Notes under the pieces: generated by a model
The model's input: the letters and a program-made list of their open reading frames with translations, nothing else
What the model was told of the DNA's origin: nothing
The model's database searches: none
Part shown: in pieces, positions 1-7,163 of the stretch
How positions within the stretch are numbered: position 1 is the stretch's first letter
Layout of the letters: every line of letters starts with the position of its first letter
Source: JBFMCC01 sp037445635
GTDB taxonomy: Bacteria; Chloroflexota; Anaerolineae; Anaerolineales; Villigracilaceae
Direction of reading: 5' to 3'
Assembly (NCBI GenBank): GCA_037445635.1
Contig: JBBIKC010000009.1
Span: 1-64,000 of the forward strand
DNA: 64,000 nucleotides
Position numbers and translations under genes: made by a program

Positions 1-37
1 GATGCGGCTTCGTCCGCTCAAATTTCTGCTTCGCCAT
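1..37 (-). CDS. tuf: Elongation factor Tu, N-terminal 12 codons only
   Basis: The minus strand reads MAKQKFERTKPH from an ATG at 37 and then runs off the window edge. This is the near-invariant start of bacterial EF-Tu, the GTPase that delivers aminoacyl-tRNA to the ribosome. A Shine-Dalgarno AGGAGAG lies 9 bases upstream. The gene follows three tRNA genes on the same strand, the classic tRNA-tuf arrangement. Only the start is visible, so nothing can be said of the rest. Confidence 0.93.
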   Translation of the reverse strand, partial: MAKQKFERTKPH

Positions 38-87
38 TTCTTTCACTCTCCTTTTCTGACAAGAATACTATTTGCCAGCAATCCTAG

Positions 88-160
88 AGCCCATGGTGGG
101 AATTGAACCCACGACCACACCCTTACCAAGGGTGTGCTCTACCGACTGAGCTACATGGGC
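88..160 (-). tRNA. tRNA-Thr (anticodon GGU)
   Basis: A 73-nt cloverleaf reads on the minus strand. The acceptor stem GCCCATG pairs with CATGGGC, the T-arm contains GGTTCAATTCC, and the anticodon loop is TTGGTAA, giving anticodon GGU. No CCA is encoded. It is the last tRNA before tuf, 50 bases upstream of the tuf start. Confidence 0.96.
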
Positions 161-189
161 CTGTCCTTGCTGCCAGCCTGCGGCTGGAG

Positions 190-272
190 TGGGCGGTGAA
201 GGATTCGAACCTCCGAAGTCTTCTGACAACTGATTTACAGTCAGTCCCCTTTGGCCACTTGGGTAACCGCCC
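190..272 (-). tRNA. tRNA-Tyr (anticodon GUA)
   Basis: An 83-nt class II tRNA on the minus strand with acceptor GGGCGGT/ACCGCCC, a long variable arm, the T-loop GGTTCGAATCC and the anticodon loop CTGTAAA (anticodon GUA). It is the middle member of the Thr-Tyr-Thr-tuf cluster. Confidence 0.96.
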
Positions 273-302
273 GGGTCAGGTTGTTAATTGTTACTGGTTC
301 GA

Positions 303-328
303 GTTCAAGGCCATCGCTGGTCTTGAAC
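303..328 (-). other. Hairpin between tRNA-Thr(UGU) and tRNA-Tyr
   Basis: The spacer holds a 7-bp inverted repeat GTTCAAG/CTTGAAC that continues with CCA/TGG across a one-base mismatch, around a TCGC loop. It lies between two co-transcribed tRNAs, so a role in processing of the precursor is possible. This is inference from position only. Confidence 0.35.
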
Positions 329-346
329 GCCAACCAATAACCATGG

Positions 347-419
347 AGCCGACGACGAGAATCGAACTCGTAACCGCCCGCTTACAAGGCGGGTGCTCTG
401 CCGATTGAGCTACGTCGGC
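347..419 (-). tRNA. tRNA-Thr (anticodon UGU)
   Basis: A 73-nt cloverleaf on the minus strand with acceptor GCCGACG/CGTCGGC, T-loop GAGTTCGATTCTC and anticodon loop CTTGTAA (anticodon UGU). It is the promoter-proximal member of the tRNA-tuf cluster. Confidence 0.96.
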
Positions 420-446
420 AAGTCTGCCCGGTTTTTAAGCAGGCAG

Positions 447-475
447 ATTATACCAGCGCCCTTACCCACCTGCAA
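447..475 (-). promoter_or_regulatory. Promoter of the tRNA-Thr-Tyr-Thr-tuf operon
   Basis: On the minus strand TTGCAG (470-475) and TATAAT (447-452) are separated by exactly 17 bp, with TGG before the -10 giving an extended -10. It sits about 28 bp upstream of the first tRNA. A near-consensus sigma-70 promoter fits a highly expressed tRNA/tuf operon. Confidence 0.8.
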
Positions 476-588
476 GGTTTGGGCAATTAAATTGCTCCAG
501 AGAGTCTGGAGCGACAGGTCGAGAGTTTATCAGGGATTGATGAGAGCGTCAAGCCTGCGCGGCGCGATGCGACAAAACCGTGCGCCTC

Positions 589-616
589 TTGACAAATCGC
601 AGAATTACTGTAAAAT
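589..616 (+). promoter_or_regulatory. Promoter of the P-loop ATPase/small protein pair
   Basis: TTGACA (589-594) and TAAAAT (611-616) are spaced by 16 bp. Transcription would start near 622-624, inside the palindrome at 618-633, leaving a leader of roughly 14 nt before the ATG at 637. No clear Shine-Dalgarno is present. Confidence 0.65.
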
Positions 617-617
617 A

Positions 618-633
618 TAGAACAAAAGTTCTA
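618..633. promoter_or_regulatory. LexA-like operator palindrome
   Basis: A perfect inverted repeat TAGAAC-AAAA-GTTCTA begins 2 bp after the -10 hexamer and ends 3 bp before the start codon. The GAAC-N4-GTTC core is that of the LexA box of Firmicutes and Actinobacteria. A repressor bound here would block transcription start. That it binds LexA in this organism is inference. Confidence 0.5.
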
Positions 634-636
634 TTC

Positions 637-1419
637 ATGAAGACCAATCGTTTTTCCCTCGTGCTCGAATCCCTAGCCGAACTTGCCCCCGAGATCAGCG
701 CGTCAAACGCGGACCCGCGGCCCGCCCTGCCCGGCTTGAACGAGGTTCTGGCCGAATTATCGCCTCTGCCGGCCTACGCGTTGTTTCTGGGTCTCGCGGA
801 GGATGGACTCCCCGTCCTGCTGGATTTACGCGATTCGGTGCCGGGCCCGCTTCTCGTCGCGGGGGACGCGCAGGTCGGCAAGACCGCGTTCATCCAAACG
901 CTCGCGCTGGCGGCGGCGCGCGTTCATGATCCGCAAACTGTTCAACTCGGAATTGTGACAAATAGGCCGCAGGAATGGGAGTCATTGTCCAACCTGCCCC
1001 ATTGCCTGGGCGTCCTCCCGGCACAAGAAGCGGGATCGGCCGAGTTCATCACTGCGCTTCACGACTGGGCGCACAACAATCGCCGGGACAGTCAATTCAT
1101 CCTGCTCTTGATTGACGACCTGAGCGCCATTGACGGCAAGGAGTTCAAAGCAGATCAGGCTTTGCGCTGGCTCCTCTTACGCGGACCGAGCCGCCGCGTG
1201 TGGCCAATCGTGACCTTGACCAGCAACCGCGCCGGGCCGATCCTGCCCTGGCTCGATTTCTTCCGCACGCGCATCTTCGGAAAATGCAAACCGTCGGAAG
1301 GACGCGACATTTTGATCCGCGATGGCGCAAACGAACTGGAGTCCCTGCTCCCAAATGCACAATTTGCACTGCGCGAGGGCAGGAACTGGCTGCGCTTCTG
1401 GATTTCGCGAATGGATTAG
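637..1419 (+). CDS. Uncharacterised FtsK/HerA-like P-loop ATPase
   Basis: This 260-residue soluble protein has a Walker A motif GDAQVGKT at about 76-83 and a Walker B strand FILLLIDD at about 154-161. The arrangement resembles a minimal FtsK/SpoIIIE-type ATPase core without the membrane or gamma domains. The in-frame extension upstream to 580 is rejected because it crosses the promoter; ATG 637 follows the operator directly. The next gene starts 10 bp after its stop, so the two are one operon. A damage-response role is suggested only by the LexA-like operator. Substrate and precise family are unknown. Confidence 0.8.
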   Translation: MKTNRFSLVLESLAELAPEISASNADPRPALPGLNEVLAELSPLPAYALFLGLAEDGLPVLLDLRDSVPGPLLVAGDAQVGKTAFIQTLALAAARVHDPQTVQLGIVTNRPQEWESLSNLPHCLGVLPAQEAGSAEFITALHDWAHNNRRDSQFILLLIDDLSAIDGKEFKADQALRWLLLRGPSRRVWPIVTLTSNRAGPILPWLDFFRTRIFGKCKPSEGRDILIRDGANELESLLPNAQFALREGRNWLRFWISRMD

Positions 1420-1429
1420 GAAAGTGATG

Positions 1430-1660
1430 ATGAACATTGGAATGCTCTGGTACGATAACGATCCGAAGACCAGCCTGATTGCCAAGATCAGGGCCGCGGC
1501 CGAGTACTATCACAAAAAATACGGGCTGACGCCCAACCTCTGCCTCGTACACCCCAGCATGTTGGATAAGACCCTGCCCGACGGCGGCAAGGTGACAATT
1601 CGTCCCTTTCGCTCCATTCTGCCCGGGCACTTATGGATCGGAATGACCGACAAGAATTAA
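1430..1660 (+). CDS. Uncharacterised 76-residue protein
   Basis: The small protein starts MNIGMLWYDND, contains a charged helix and YYHKKYG, and ends LWIGMTDKN. Two adjacent ATGs (1427, 1430) are possible starts; AGGAAAG at 1418-1424 is better placed for 1430. It has no signal peptide, membrane segment or metal motif. It is the second gene of the ATPase operon and ends just before a strong terminator. I do not recognise its function; it may be an accessory subunit of the ATPase. Confidence 0.75.
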   Translation: MNIGMLWYDNDPKTSLIAKIRAAAEYYHKKYGLTPNLCLVHPSMLDKTLPDGGKVTIRPFRSILPGHLWIGMTDKN

Positions 1661-1693
1661 CGCGGGACAGCCGCTTGGCTTTCTCGCCTTAAG

Positions 1694-1728
1694 ACAAAAA
1701 CGACGCGAACTGGCCGCGTCGTTTTTGT
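1694..1728. terminator. Bidirectional terminator
   Basis: A 14-bp perfect stem with a 7-base loop has A-rich 5' and T-rich 3' flanks, so it works as an intrinsic terminator in both directions. It separates the convergent ATPase pair (plus) and acpS (minus), and it abuts the acpS stop codon. Confidence 0.9.
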
Positions 1729-2094
1729 TCATCCGACTGCCGCAACGATCGCAATGGCATGACTGTGACTGTGACTTAGGCTCACCGACCATTCAGTCAA
1801 CCCCTGCTCCTTGGCCATTCTTTCCGCCGCGCCATGCAAGACCAGCCGCGGCGCGCCCGACTCGTCGCGCAGGATTTCGATCTCTTTCCACGTCACATCG
1901 CCGATGCCGCAGCCAAGAGCCTTGGCCGCGGCCTCCTTCGCGGCGAAGCGCCCCGCAAGCGATTCGAGACGGTCGCCGCGCTCCTCCAGCTCGCGCGGCG
2001 TGAAGATGCGCTGAAGAAAACGCTCGCCGTGCGACGCAATCGCAGAGCGCACTCGTTCGATTTCGATCAGGTCAACGCCAGTTGCAAGTTTCAT
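1729..2094 (-). CDS. acpS: Holo-[acyl-carrier-protein] synthase
   Basis: This 121-residue enzyme transfers 4'-phosphopantetheine from CoA to apo-ACP, activating fatty-acid synthesis. The family signatures are present: GVDLIEIERV with the metal-binding Asp8, and RFAAKEAAAKALG with Glu54. The length is typical of the AcpS type. It starts 6 bp after the stop of the M16 gene upstream and is probably the last gene of that operon. Confidence 0.95.
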   Translation of the reverse strand: MKLATGVDLIEIERVRSAIASHGERFLQRIFTPRELEERGDRLESLAGRFAAKEAAAKALGCGIGDVTWKEIEILRDESGAPRLVLHGAAERMAKEQGLTEWSVSLSHSHSHAIAIVAAVG

Positions 2095-2100
2095 CGATTT

Positions 2101-3369
2101 CTACGGCCCGGCTGTCGCGATGGCCAGGCGGTCGGGGTCAATGTATTTGCGCGCAGTCTCCAGCACCGCCTCCGGCGCGACAGCGCGCACCAGGTCCGCG
2201 TAACGCTGGTAATAGTCCAGTCCCAATTCGAAGCGTTCGATGTTCAACAACGCGTTCGCCACGCCGCTGTTCGACTCGAGCGAAAGCGGCAGGCGTCCGA
2301 TGTAATTCGCCTGACTGTCGGCCAGTTCCTCGTTCGTGACGCCATCTTTGACAAAGCGTTTCAGTTCAGCGACGATTAAATCCGCGGCTTTCTGGACATT
2401 GGCCGGGTTCACGCCCGCCGAAACGTCCCACACACCCGGACCGATTCCCGCGCTCAGGCTCGAATAAGCGTAATACGCCAGCCCCGCCCTCTCGCGAACC
2501 GCGTCGCCGATGCGCCCCATCAACCCGAACTGACCCAGCACCGAGTTGCCCAGTGAGGCTGCCATGTACTCAGGATCCTTGCGGCGCGGACCGGTCGTGC
2601 CAATGATGATGTCGGTCTGGATCTTGCCGGCAATCGCATGATGTTTTTTTACTGTCCTCTCTAATGGCTTAACAGGCGGCAATTCGGGCCGCGTCTCCTG
2701 ATTCGGATTCTGCCAATCGCCGAGGGCGCGCGCCACCTGTTCCACCGCGGCCTTCGGCTCCACCGCGCCGACGACGGCGATGACCATCTCGCGCGGGCCG
2801 TAAGTGCGGCGATGGAAATCAACCAGGTCCTCGCGCGTGATGGCCTGGATCGTCTCCGGGTATCCGTCGTCGGGACGACCGTATGGATGATCCTCGAAGA
2901 CGATCTGATTGAAGATCAAATCAGCCATGTCGGCCGTATCCTGGGCGCGGATGGCAAGACCGGTCAGTAGTTGAGCGCGCAGGCGTTCGACGTGCTCGGA
3001 TGGAAAAACGGGCGTCCGCAGTGACGCGGCCAGCAGGTCGAGCAGGAGCGGCAGGTCCTCGGCAAGGGCGCGCCCGCTGAAACTGGAGGTGTGCGTACCC
3101 GAGTCAAAGCCGAGGCTCGCGCCAACCGACTCCAGCGCGTCGTAGATCTGCTGGAAATCGCGCTCAACGGTGCCGCGCATCAGCGAGGACGCCGTGAAGT
3201 CAGCGAGACCCAGCTTCTCGTCCGGCTCGAACAGACTGCCCGAGGTGAAGAAGCCGCCCAAGGACACGGACGGGCTGTTGAAGTTGGCGCGGCTGAGGAT
3301 GGTAATCCCGTTGGGCAGGGTCTCGCGCAGGATGTCTTCCGGGCCGGGGAGGGAAAGCGTGGATGTCAT
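2101..3369 (-). CDS. M16 family peptidase-like protein, non-catalytic type
   Basis: This 422-residue protein has the two-lobed M16 (pitrilysin/MPP) fold signature, starting LPNGITILSRAN and later FHRRTYGP. The zinc motif HxxEH is absent: the equivalent stretch reads LADFTAS. It is therefore probably the inactive partner of the adjacent catalytic M16 protein, as in bacterial heterodimeric pairs and mitochondrial MPP. Its ATG overlaps the upstream gene's stop by 4 bp, which fits coupled synthesis of two subunits. Confidence 0.9.
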   Translation of the reverse strand: MTSTLSLPGPEDILRETLPNGITILSRANFNSPSVSLGGFFTSGSLFEPDEKLGLADFTASSLMRGTVERDFQQIYDALESVGASLGFDSGTHTSSFSGRALAEDLPLLLDLLAASLRTPVFPSEHVERLRAQLLTGLAIRAQDTADMADLIFNQIVFEDHPYGRPDDGYPETIQAITREDLVDFHRRTYGPREMVIAVVGAVEPKAAVEQVARALGDWQNPNQETRPELPPVKPLERTVKKHHAIAGKIQTDIIIGTTGPRRKDPEYMAASLGNSVLGQFGLMGRIGDAVRERAGLAYYAYSSLSAGIGPGVWDVSAGVNPANVQKAADLIVAELKRFVKDGVTNEELADSQANYIGRLPLSLESNSGVANALLNIERFELGLDYYQRYADLVRAVAPEAVLETARKYIDPDRLAIATAGP

Positions 3370-4655
3370 GCGGCGTCTCCCTTGCCGGTCGGAATGTAAG
3401 TGCCAACCACGCGATTCTGCGGACGGTAATATTGGCGCGCCACGCGCTGCACGTCGGCCGGAGTGACCGCGGCCAGTTTATCCAGATAGGTGAGGAACCA
3501 ATCGTACGTGGCGAACATCTCGGCGTAGCCCATCCAGAAGGCCTGGTTGCTGATGCTCTCACTGCCATAGGCAAAGATGGCGCGCGCCTGCTTGATGGCG
3601 CGTGCGATCTCCGCCTCGCTGACGGGTTCGTCCTGTACGCGTTGGAGTTCGGTGTCCAGCGCGGCGAGAGTCTCCTGCGGCTTGCGGCTGGGATGAATGG
3701 TGAACGAAAAGGTGTAGAGGAACGGGTCAACCGTCGCGCTCGACCCGCCGGACATGCCGACCGACAATTCCTTTTCGACGATGGCGCGATACAGGCGCGA
3801 GGTCTTGTTGGAGATGCCGCCGCCGAACATGTTCAGGTTCGAGGGACCGGCCAGCAGGCTGTCCAACACGGAGAGTGGAAAAAAGTCGGGATGAGAAGCA
3901 GGCGGGAAGTGGTAAGCGACCTGCAGATACGTCGTCTCGCCGGGACCTTCGACGGTGAGATTGATCTCGCCCATCTGCTCCGGCTCGGCGCGGGAGAGAC
4001 GCGGCGGCGGCGGCCCGGCAGGAATCGGCTCGTAGAGTTCGCGGATGCGCGCCAGCATCTTCTTCGAGTCGAAATCGCCCGCCACCGCCAGGACCGCATT
4101 GTTCGGAACGTAATAGGTTTTGTAATGTTGATACAGGTCGTCGCGGCTCATGCTTTGCAGGTCGGCCTTGTCGCCGATGATCTCGTGATGATACGGATGG
4201 ACGCGGAATGCGGCATGCTGGACTGCTTCGCCAAGGCGGAACATGGGCTCGTTCTCGTGTCCCTCGCGCTCGGAGATGACGACCGTGCGCTCGGATTCGA
4301 CCTCCTCCACGTCGAAGAGGCTGTTCACCATGCGGTCGGCTTCGAGGCGCAGGCCCAGGTCTATCTTGTCGGCGGGCATGGTCTCGAAGTAGGTGGTCCA
4401 ATCCATGTAGGTGAAGGCGTTCCATGTGCCGCCATCGCGCGAGACGGCCTTGTCGAGCACTTGTGCGGGGAACTGGGGAGTGCCCTTGAATTGCATGTGC
4501 TCGGTCCAGTGGGAGATGCCGGTCCTGCCGGAGGCTTCGTCCCGCGAGCCGACGCGGTACCACACCCACGAGGAAACCAGCGGGGCGGTATGGATCTCTT
4601 TGAGAAATACGGTTAAACCGTTGGACAGCGTAGTTCTGCTAAAGTCTTTTTTCAT
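3366..4655 (-). CDS. M16 family zinc peptidase, catalytic subunit
   Basis: The 429-residue protein has the inverted zinc motif HWTEH (His49, Glu52, His53) and the third ligand Glu129 in VVISERE, 76 residues after His53 as in the M16 family. These enzymes cleave peptides inside a clam-shell chamber. There is no signal peptide, so it is likely cytoplasmic. It lies 12 bp from the preceding membrane-protein gene and overlaps the inactive M16 partner by 4 bp. Confidence 0.94.
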   Translation of the reverse strand: MKKDFSRTTLSNGLTVFLKEIHTAPLVSSWVWYRVGSRDEASGRTGISHWTEHMQFKGTPQFPAQVLDKAVSRDGGTWNAFTYMDWTTYFETMPADKIDLGLRLEADRMVNSLFDVEEVESERTVVISEREGHENEPMFRLGEAVQHAAFRVHPYHHEIIGDKADLQSMSRDDLYQHYKTYYVPNNAVLAVAGDFDSKKMLARIRELYEPIPAGPPPPRLSRAEPEQMGEINLTVEGPGETTYLQVAYHFPPASHPDFFPLSVLDSLLAGPSNLNMFGGGISNKTSRLYRAIVEKELSVGMSGGSSATVDPFLYTFSFTIHPSRKPQETLAALDTELQRVQDEPVSEAEIARAIKQARAIFAYGSESISNQAFWMGYAEMFATYDWFLTYLDKLAAVTPADVQRVARQYYRPQNRVVGTYIPTGKGDAA

Positions 4656-4667
4656 TCAACTCCAGAA

Positions 4668-5477
4668 TTATTGACAAATGGGTGTTCCCTGCCTGGATTT
4701 GGCATCCGGCTTCAAAAGGCAGTACAACGGCTCGATAGTCTCCTGCAAGCCGGCAAAAGGAACCTGCAGGTCGGTCTCCGCAAGCGGGATGTCAACGTTG
4801 ATGTCGTCCACAGGAACGGTTGCACTGACCGGCACGATCAGTTGCAGGTTGATCGGCAGGACCGTCCCGGCTGGAAGGATGATGCTGGTCGGCGCGTTGA
4901 CGATGTTCAGGCCTCCGGTCTGCAAGGTGACGCGCGCCCCGCTGATGCTGGTATCCTCGCTCAGCACTACCTGGGTGGCTTGTGAGATAGACAGGTCGAA
5001 TTTGACCGGGATGGGCGGCACCTTGACCTTCGTTTCGATGTGCGCCTGTTCCATCTGCTCGAAATTGTCGTATAGCCCGCCGACCAATTCAACCGGCATG
5101 TTGCCCAAGCCGAGCAGGTTGTTGATCTGGAGGTTCAACTTCGAGACTTGAAACCACAGGATGATGATGATGCCGACCAGCACAGCATCCACGATGAGCG
5201 AGATCGTGCCGGTCACGGTCCAGAAGGGAGGGCCAAGGCGCTTCAGGCGTTCGCGGGCCGGGACGCGTTCGCGCGGCATCCGCTTGGGGCGCGGCTTGAC
5301 GGGAACAGGCTGGGGCGGCGGCGCGCCCTTTTTCTCGGCGCGCGGCAGGAGGTCCAGCGGGGAACGTTTTTCATCGGCCGGCGGCGCGGGCGGCATCCCG
5401 GCTTCCCGTCCAGCTTCGAGAATGGCTTTCATCCGGCTGGTCTGTTCGGGTTTGTTGGAGTCAGCAGGCTGGGACAT
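4668..5477 (-). CDS. Uncharacterised single-pass membrane protein
   Basis: This 269-residue protein begins with about 80 charged, proline-rich residues, then one transmembrane helix at about 86-108 (TISLIVDAVLVGIIIILW). About 160 residues of beta-rich, probably extracytoplasmic sequence follow, with repeated valine/isoleucine strands. It heads the operon with the two M16 peptidases and acpS. I do not recognise a family; membrane anchoring or partnering of the peptidases is conceivable but unproven. Confidence 0.8.
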   Translation of the reverse strand: MSQPADSNKPEQTSRMKAILEAGREAGMPPAPPADEKRSPLDLLPRAEKKGAPPPQPVPVKPRPKRMPRERVPARERLKRLGPPFWTVTGTISLIVDAVLVGIIIILWFQVSKLNLQINNLLGLGNMPVELVGGLYDNFEQMEQAHIETKVKVPPIPVKFDLSISQATQVVLSEDTSISGARVTLQTGGLNIVNAPTSIILPAGTVLPINLQLIVPVSATVPVDDINVDIPLAETDLQVPFAGLQETIEPLYCLLKPDAKSRQGTPICQ

Positions 5478-5611
5478 ATGGCCTCCTCAAGTTGCGGTGA
5501 CTAATCTTAACACATTACGGGGCATTTGACCCAGTGCATCACGAGGAATCATGGATGTTTTTCACTTTGAAGAGACGGACCGGGACGCTACAATCAAAAC
5601 TGTAACGCCGC

Positions 5612-5640
5612 TTGTCCGGAGCAGATTTTTCCCATATAAT
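5612..5640 (+). promoter_or_regulatory. Promoter of the ferredoxin-NADP reductase-like gene
   Basis: TTGTCC (5612-5617) and a perfect TATAAT (5635-5640) are separated by 17 bp, giving a short leader to the GTG start at 5678. Confidence 0.75.
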
Positions 5641-5677
5641 CTACCCGGCTTTGGAGATTTTTTCACAGGAGGAACTC

Positions 5678-7003
5678 GTGACGGAACAACGCTATTTTGT
5701 CGCGGTGGTGGGCGCGGGCCCGGCCGGCCTGTTCGCGGCGCGCGAACTGGCAACCCAGGGAGCGCGCGTGGTCGTCTTCAACCGCGATATCAAACCCGGC
5801 GGGCTGGCCGAATACGGCATCTATCCCGCCAAACACACCATGAAGGAGGGACTGCGCAAACAGTTCCGCCAGGTGCTGGGACATCCCAACATCGAATACT
5901 ACGGCAACGTGGTCATCGGCACGAAGGGCGACCTGACTCTGGACGACCTGCGTTCGGCCGGCTTTCAGGCCATCCTGGTCACGGCCGGCGCGCAGGGCAC
6001 CAAGTGGCTTGGCCTGCCCGGTGAAAACGTGCAGGGCGTGTACCACGCCAAGGACGTGGTCTACTTCTACAACCGGCTGCCGCCCTACCCGCAGAAGGAT
6101 TTCCTGTTCGGTAAAAGGTGCGCGGTGGTGGGCGCGGGCAACGTGATGGTGGACATCGCCCGTTACCTGATCCAGGAATTGAAAGTGGACGAGGTGGTGG
6201 CGGTGGTGCGCCGCGGCCCGGCCGAGGTCAAGTTCGACAAGAAGGAAATGGAACATGTCATCGCCAACCTCGACCTGGAGGCGCTGGACAAGGAGATCGC
6301 GCGCGTGACTCCCGTCATGCAGGCGGTCGGTCAGGACCCCGCGGCGGCGCGCGCCTCGATTTTGGAGGCCCTGCCGAAGGCCGCTCCCAAAGTCTCCGAG
6401 ACGAAGTTCCGCTTCGAGTTCCTGGCTTCGCCCGTGCAGATGATCGCGGACGAGAAGGGCAAACTGGCCTACATCGAACTGGAAGACAACACGCTCGAAC
6501 TCAAAGGCACCGACACGAAAGCGCGCGGCACCGGCAACAAGCGCCTGCTGGCCGTGGAGACGGTCATCTTCGCCATCGGCGATAAAGTGGACGATACCTT
6601 CGGCCTGCCCGTCGAATGGAACGAGTTCGTCAAGAACCCCGCGCCGCGCTTCCCCGTGGACGGAATCTCCTACGAGGCCTACGACCCGCAGACCAAACAG
6701 CCCATCGCGGACGTGTTCGTGGGCGGCTGGTCGCGGCAGGCCAGCAGTGGACTTGTGGGTTACGCGCGCAAGGACGGCACCAACGCCTCCAAGGCCGTGT
6801 GGCAATATTTACAGACTCTCCCGCCCAACGGCGCGAGCACGGAACGGCTGGGCGCACTGCTCGAAGGCGCAGACAAGCCCATCGTGCGCAACGCGGACAT
6901 CAAGAAACTGGAGGCCGTCGAGAAGGCCGAGGCCGAAAAGCGCGGGCTGGAGGAATTCAAGTTCGCCAGTAACGAGGAGATGCTGAAGGCGATTGGGATG
7001 TAA
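5678..7003 (+). CDS. FAD/NAD(P)-dependent ferredoxin-NADP reductase-like oxidoreductase
   Basis: The 441-residue flavoprotein has an N-terminal FAD-binding VGAGPAGLFAAREL (about residue 10) and a second dinucleotide-binding VVGAGNVMVDIAR near the middle. This is the layout of adrenodoxin reductase/FprA and the small subunit of glutamate synthase. It has no iron-sulfur cysteine clusters, so it probably passes electrons between NADPH and a separate ferredoxin. The GTG start at 5678 is chosen because AGGAGG lies 5 bases upstream; an in-frame ATG at 5612 is inside the promoter. It is monocistronic. Confidence 0.85.
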   Translation: MTEQRYFVAVVGAGPAGLFAARELATQGARVVVFNRDIKPGGLAEYGIYPAKHTMKEGLRKQFRQVLGHPNIEYYGNVVIGTKGDLTLDDLRSAGFQAILVTAGAQGTKWLGLPGENVQGVYHAKDVVYFYNRLPPYPQKDFLFGKRCAVVGAGNVMVDIARYLIQELKVDEVVAVVRRGPAEVKFDKKEMEHVIANLDLEALDKEIARVTPVMQAVGQDPAAARASILEALPKAAPKVSETKFRFEFLASPVQMIADEKGKLAYIELEDNTLELKGTDTKARGTGNKRLLAVETVIFAIGDKVDDTFGLPVEWNEFVKNPAPRFPVDGISYEAYDPQTKQPIADVFVGGWSRQASSGLVGYARKDGTNASKAVWQYLQTLPPNGASTERLGALLEGADKPIVRNADIKKLEAVEKAEAEKRGLEEFKFASNEEMLKAIGM

Positions 7004-7025
7004 GTTTCTGAAGAGAAAATAATCG

Positions 7026-7056
7026 TCGGTCGGATAGGTTCATCCGACCGATTTTG
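7026..7056 (+). terminator. Intrinsic terminator
   Basis: A 10-bp stem TCGGTCGGAT/ATCCGACCGA with a 6-base loop is followed by TTTTGTTTT. It ends the oxidoreductase transcript. Confidence 0.85.
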
Positions 7057-7082
7057 TTTTGCGCGGTCGGAGAGCCAGCAAT

Positions 7083-7163
7083 TCAAGCCATGCTTTCAGC
7101 GTACTTCTCGATGCGTTCAATGGCTTCGAGAATATCCAGCAATCGCTCGCGGTCGCTTCTCAT
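7083..7163 (-). pseudogene. HEPN (HepT-type) toxin remnant, 26 codons
   Basis: The frame reads MRSDRERLLDILEAIERIEK and stops after 26 residues, whereas HEPN proteins are about 110 residues and carry a catalytic RxxxxH near the C-terminus, absent here. The start overlaps the stop of the upstream MNT remnant as ATGA, the normal coupling of the MNT/HEPN toxin-antitoxin pair. The 3' three quarters are lost, replaced by the downstream region of the oxidoreductase gene. Confidence 0.75.

Noticed and set aside
161..189. A hidden tRNA-Gly between tRNA-Tyr and tRNA-Thr(GGU)
   Set aside because: The spacer is only 29 bp, too short for a tRNA.
103..408. A 101-codon plus-strand frame
   Set aside because: It runs across three tRNA genes in antisense and has no protein features.
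2101..3369. Missing HxxEH zinc motif in one M16 protein as a sign of gene decay
   Set aside because: Paired active/inactive M16 subunits are a known arrangement, and the frame is intact and coupled to its active partner.
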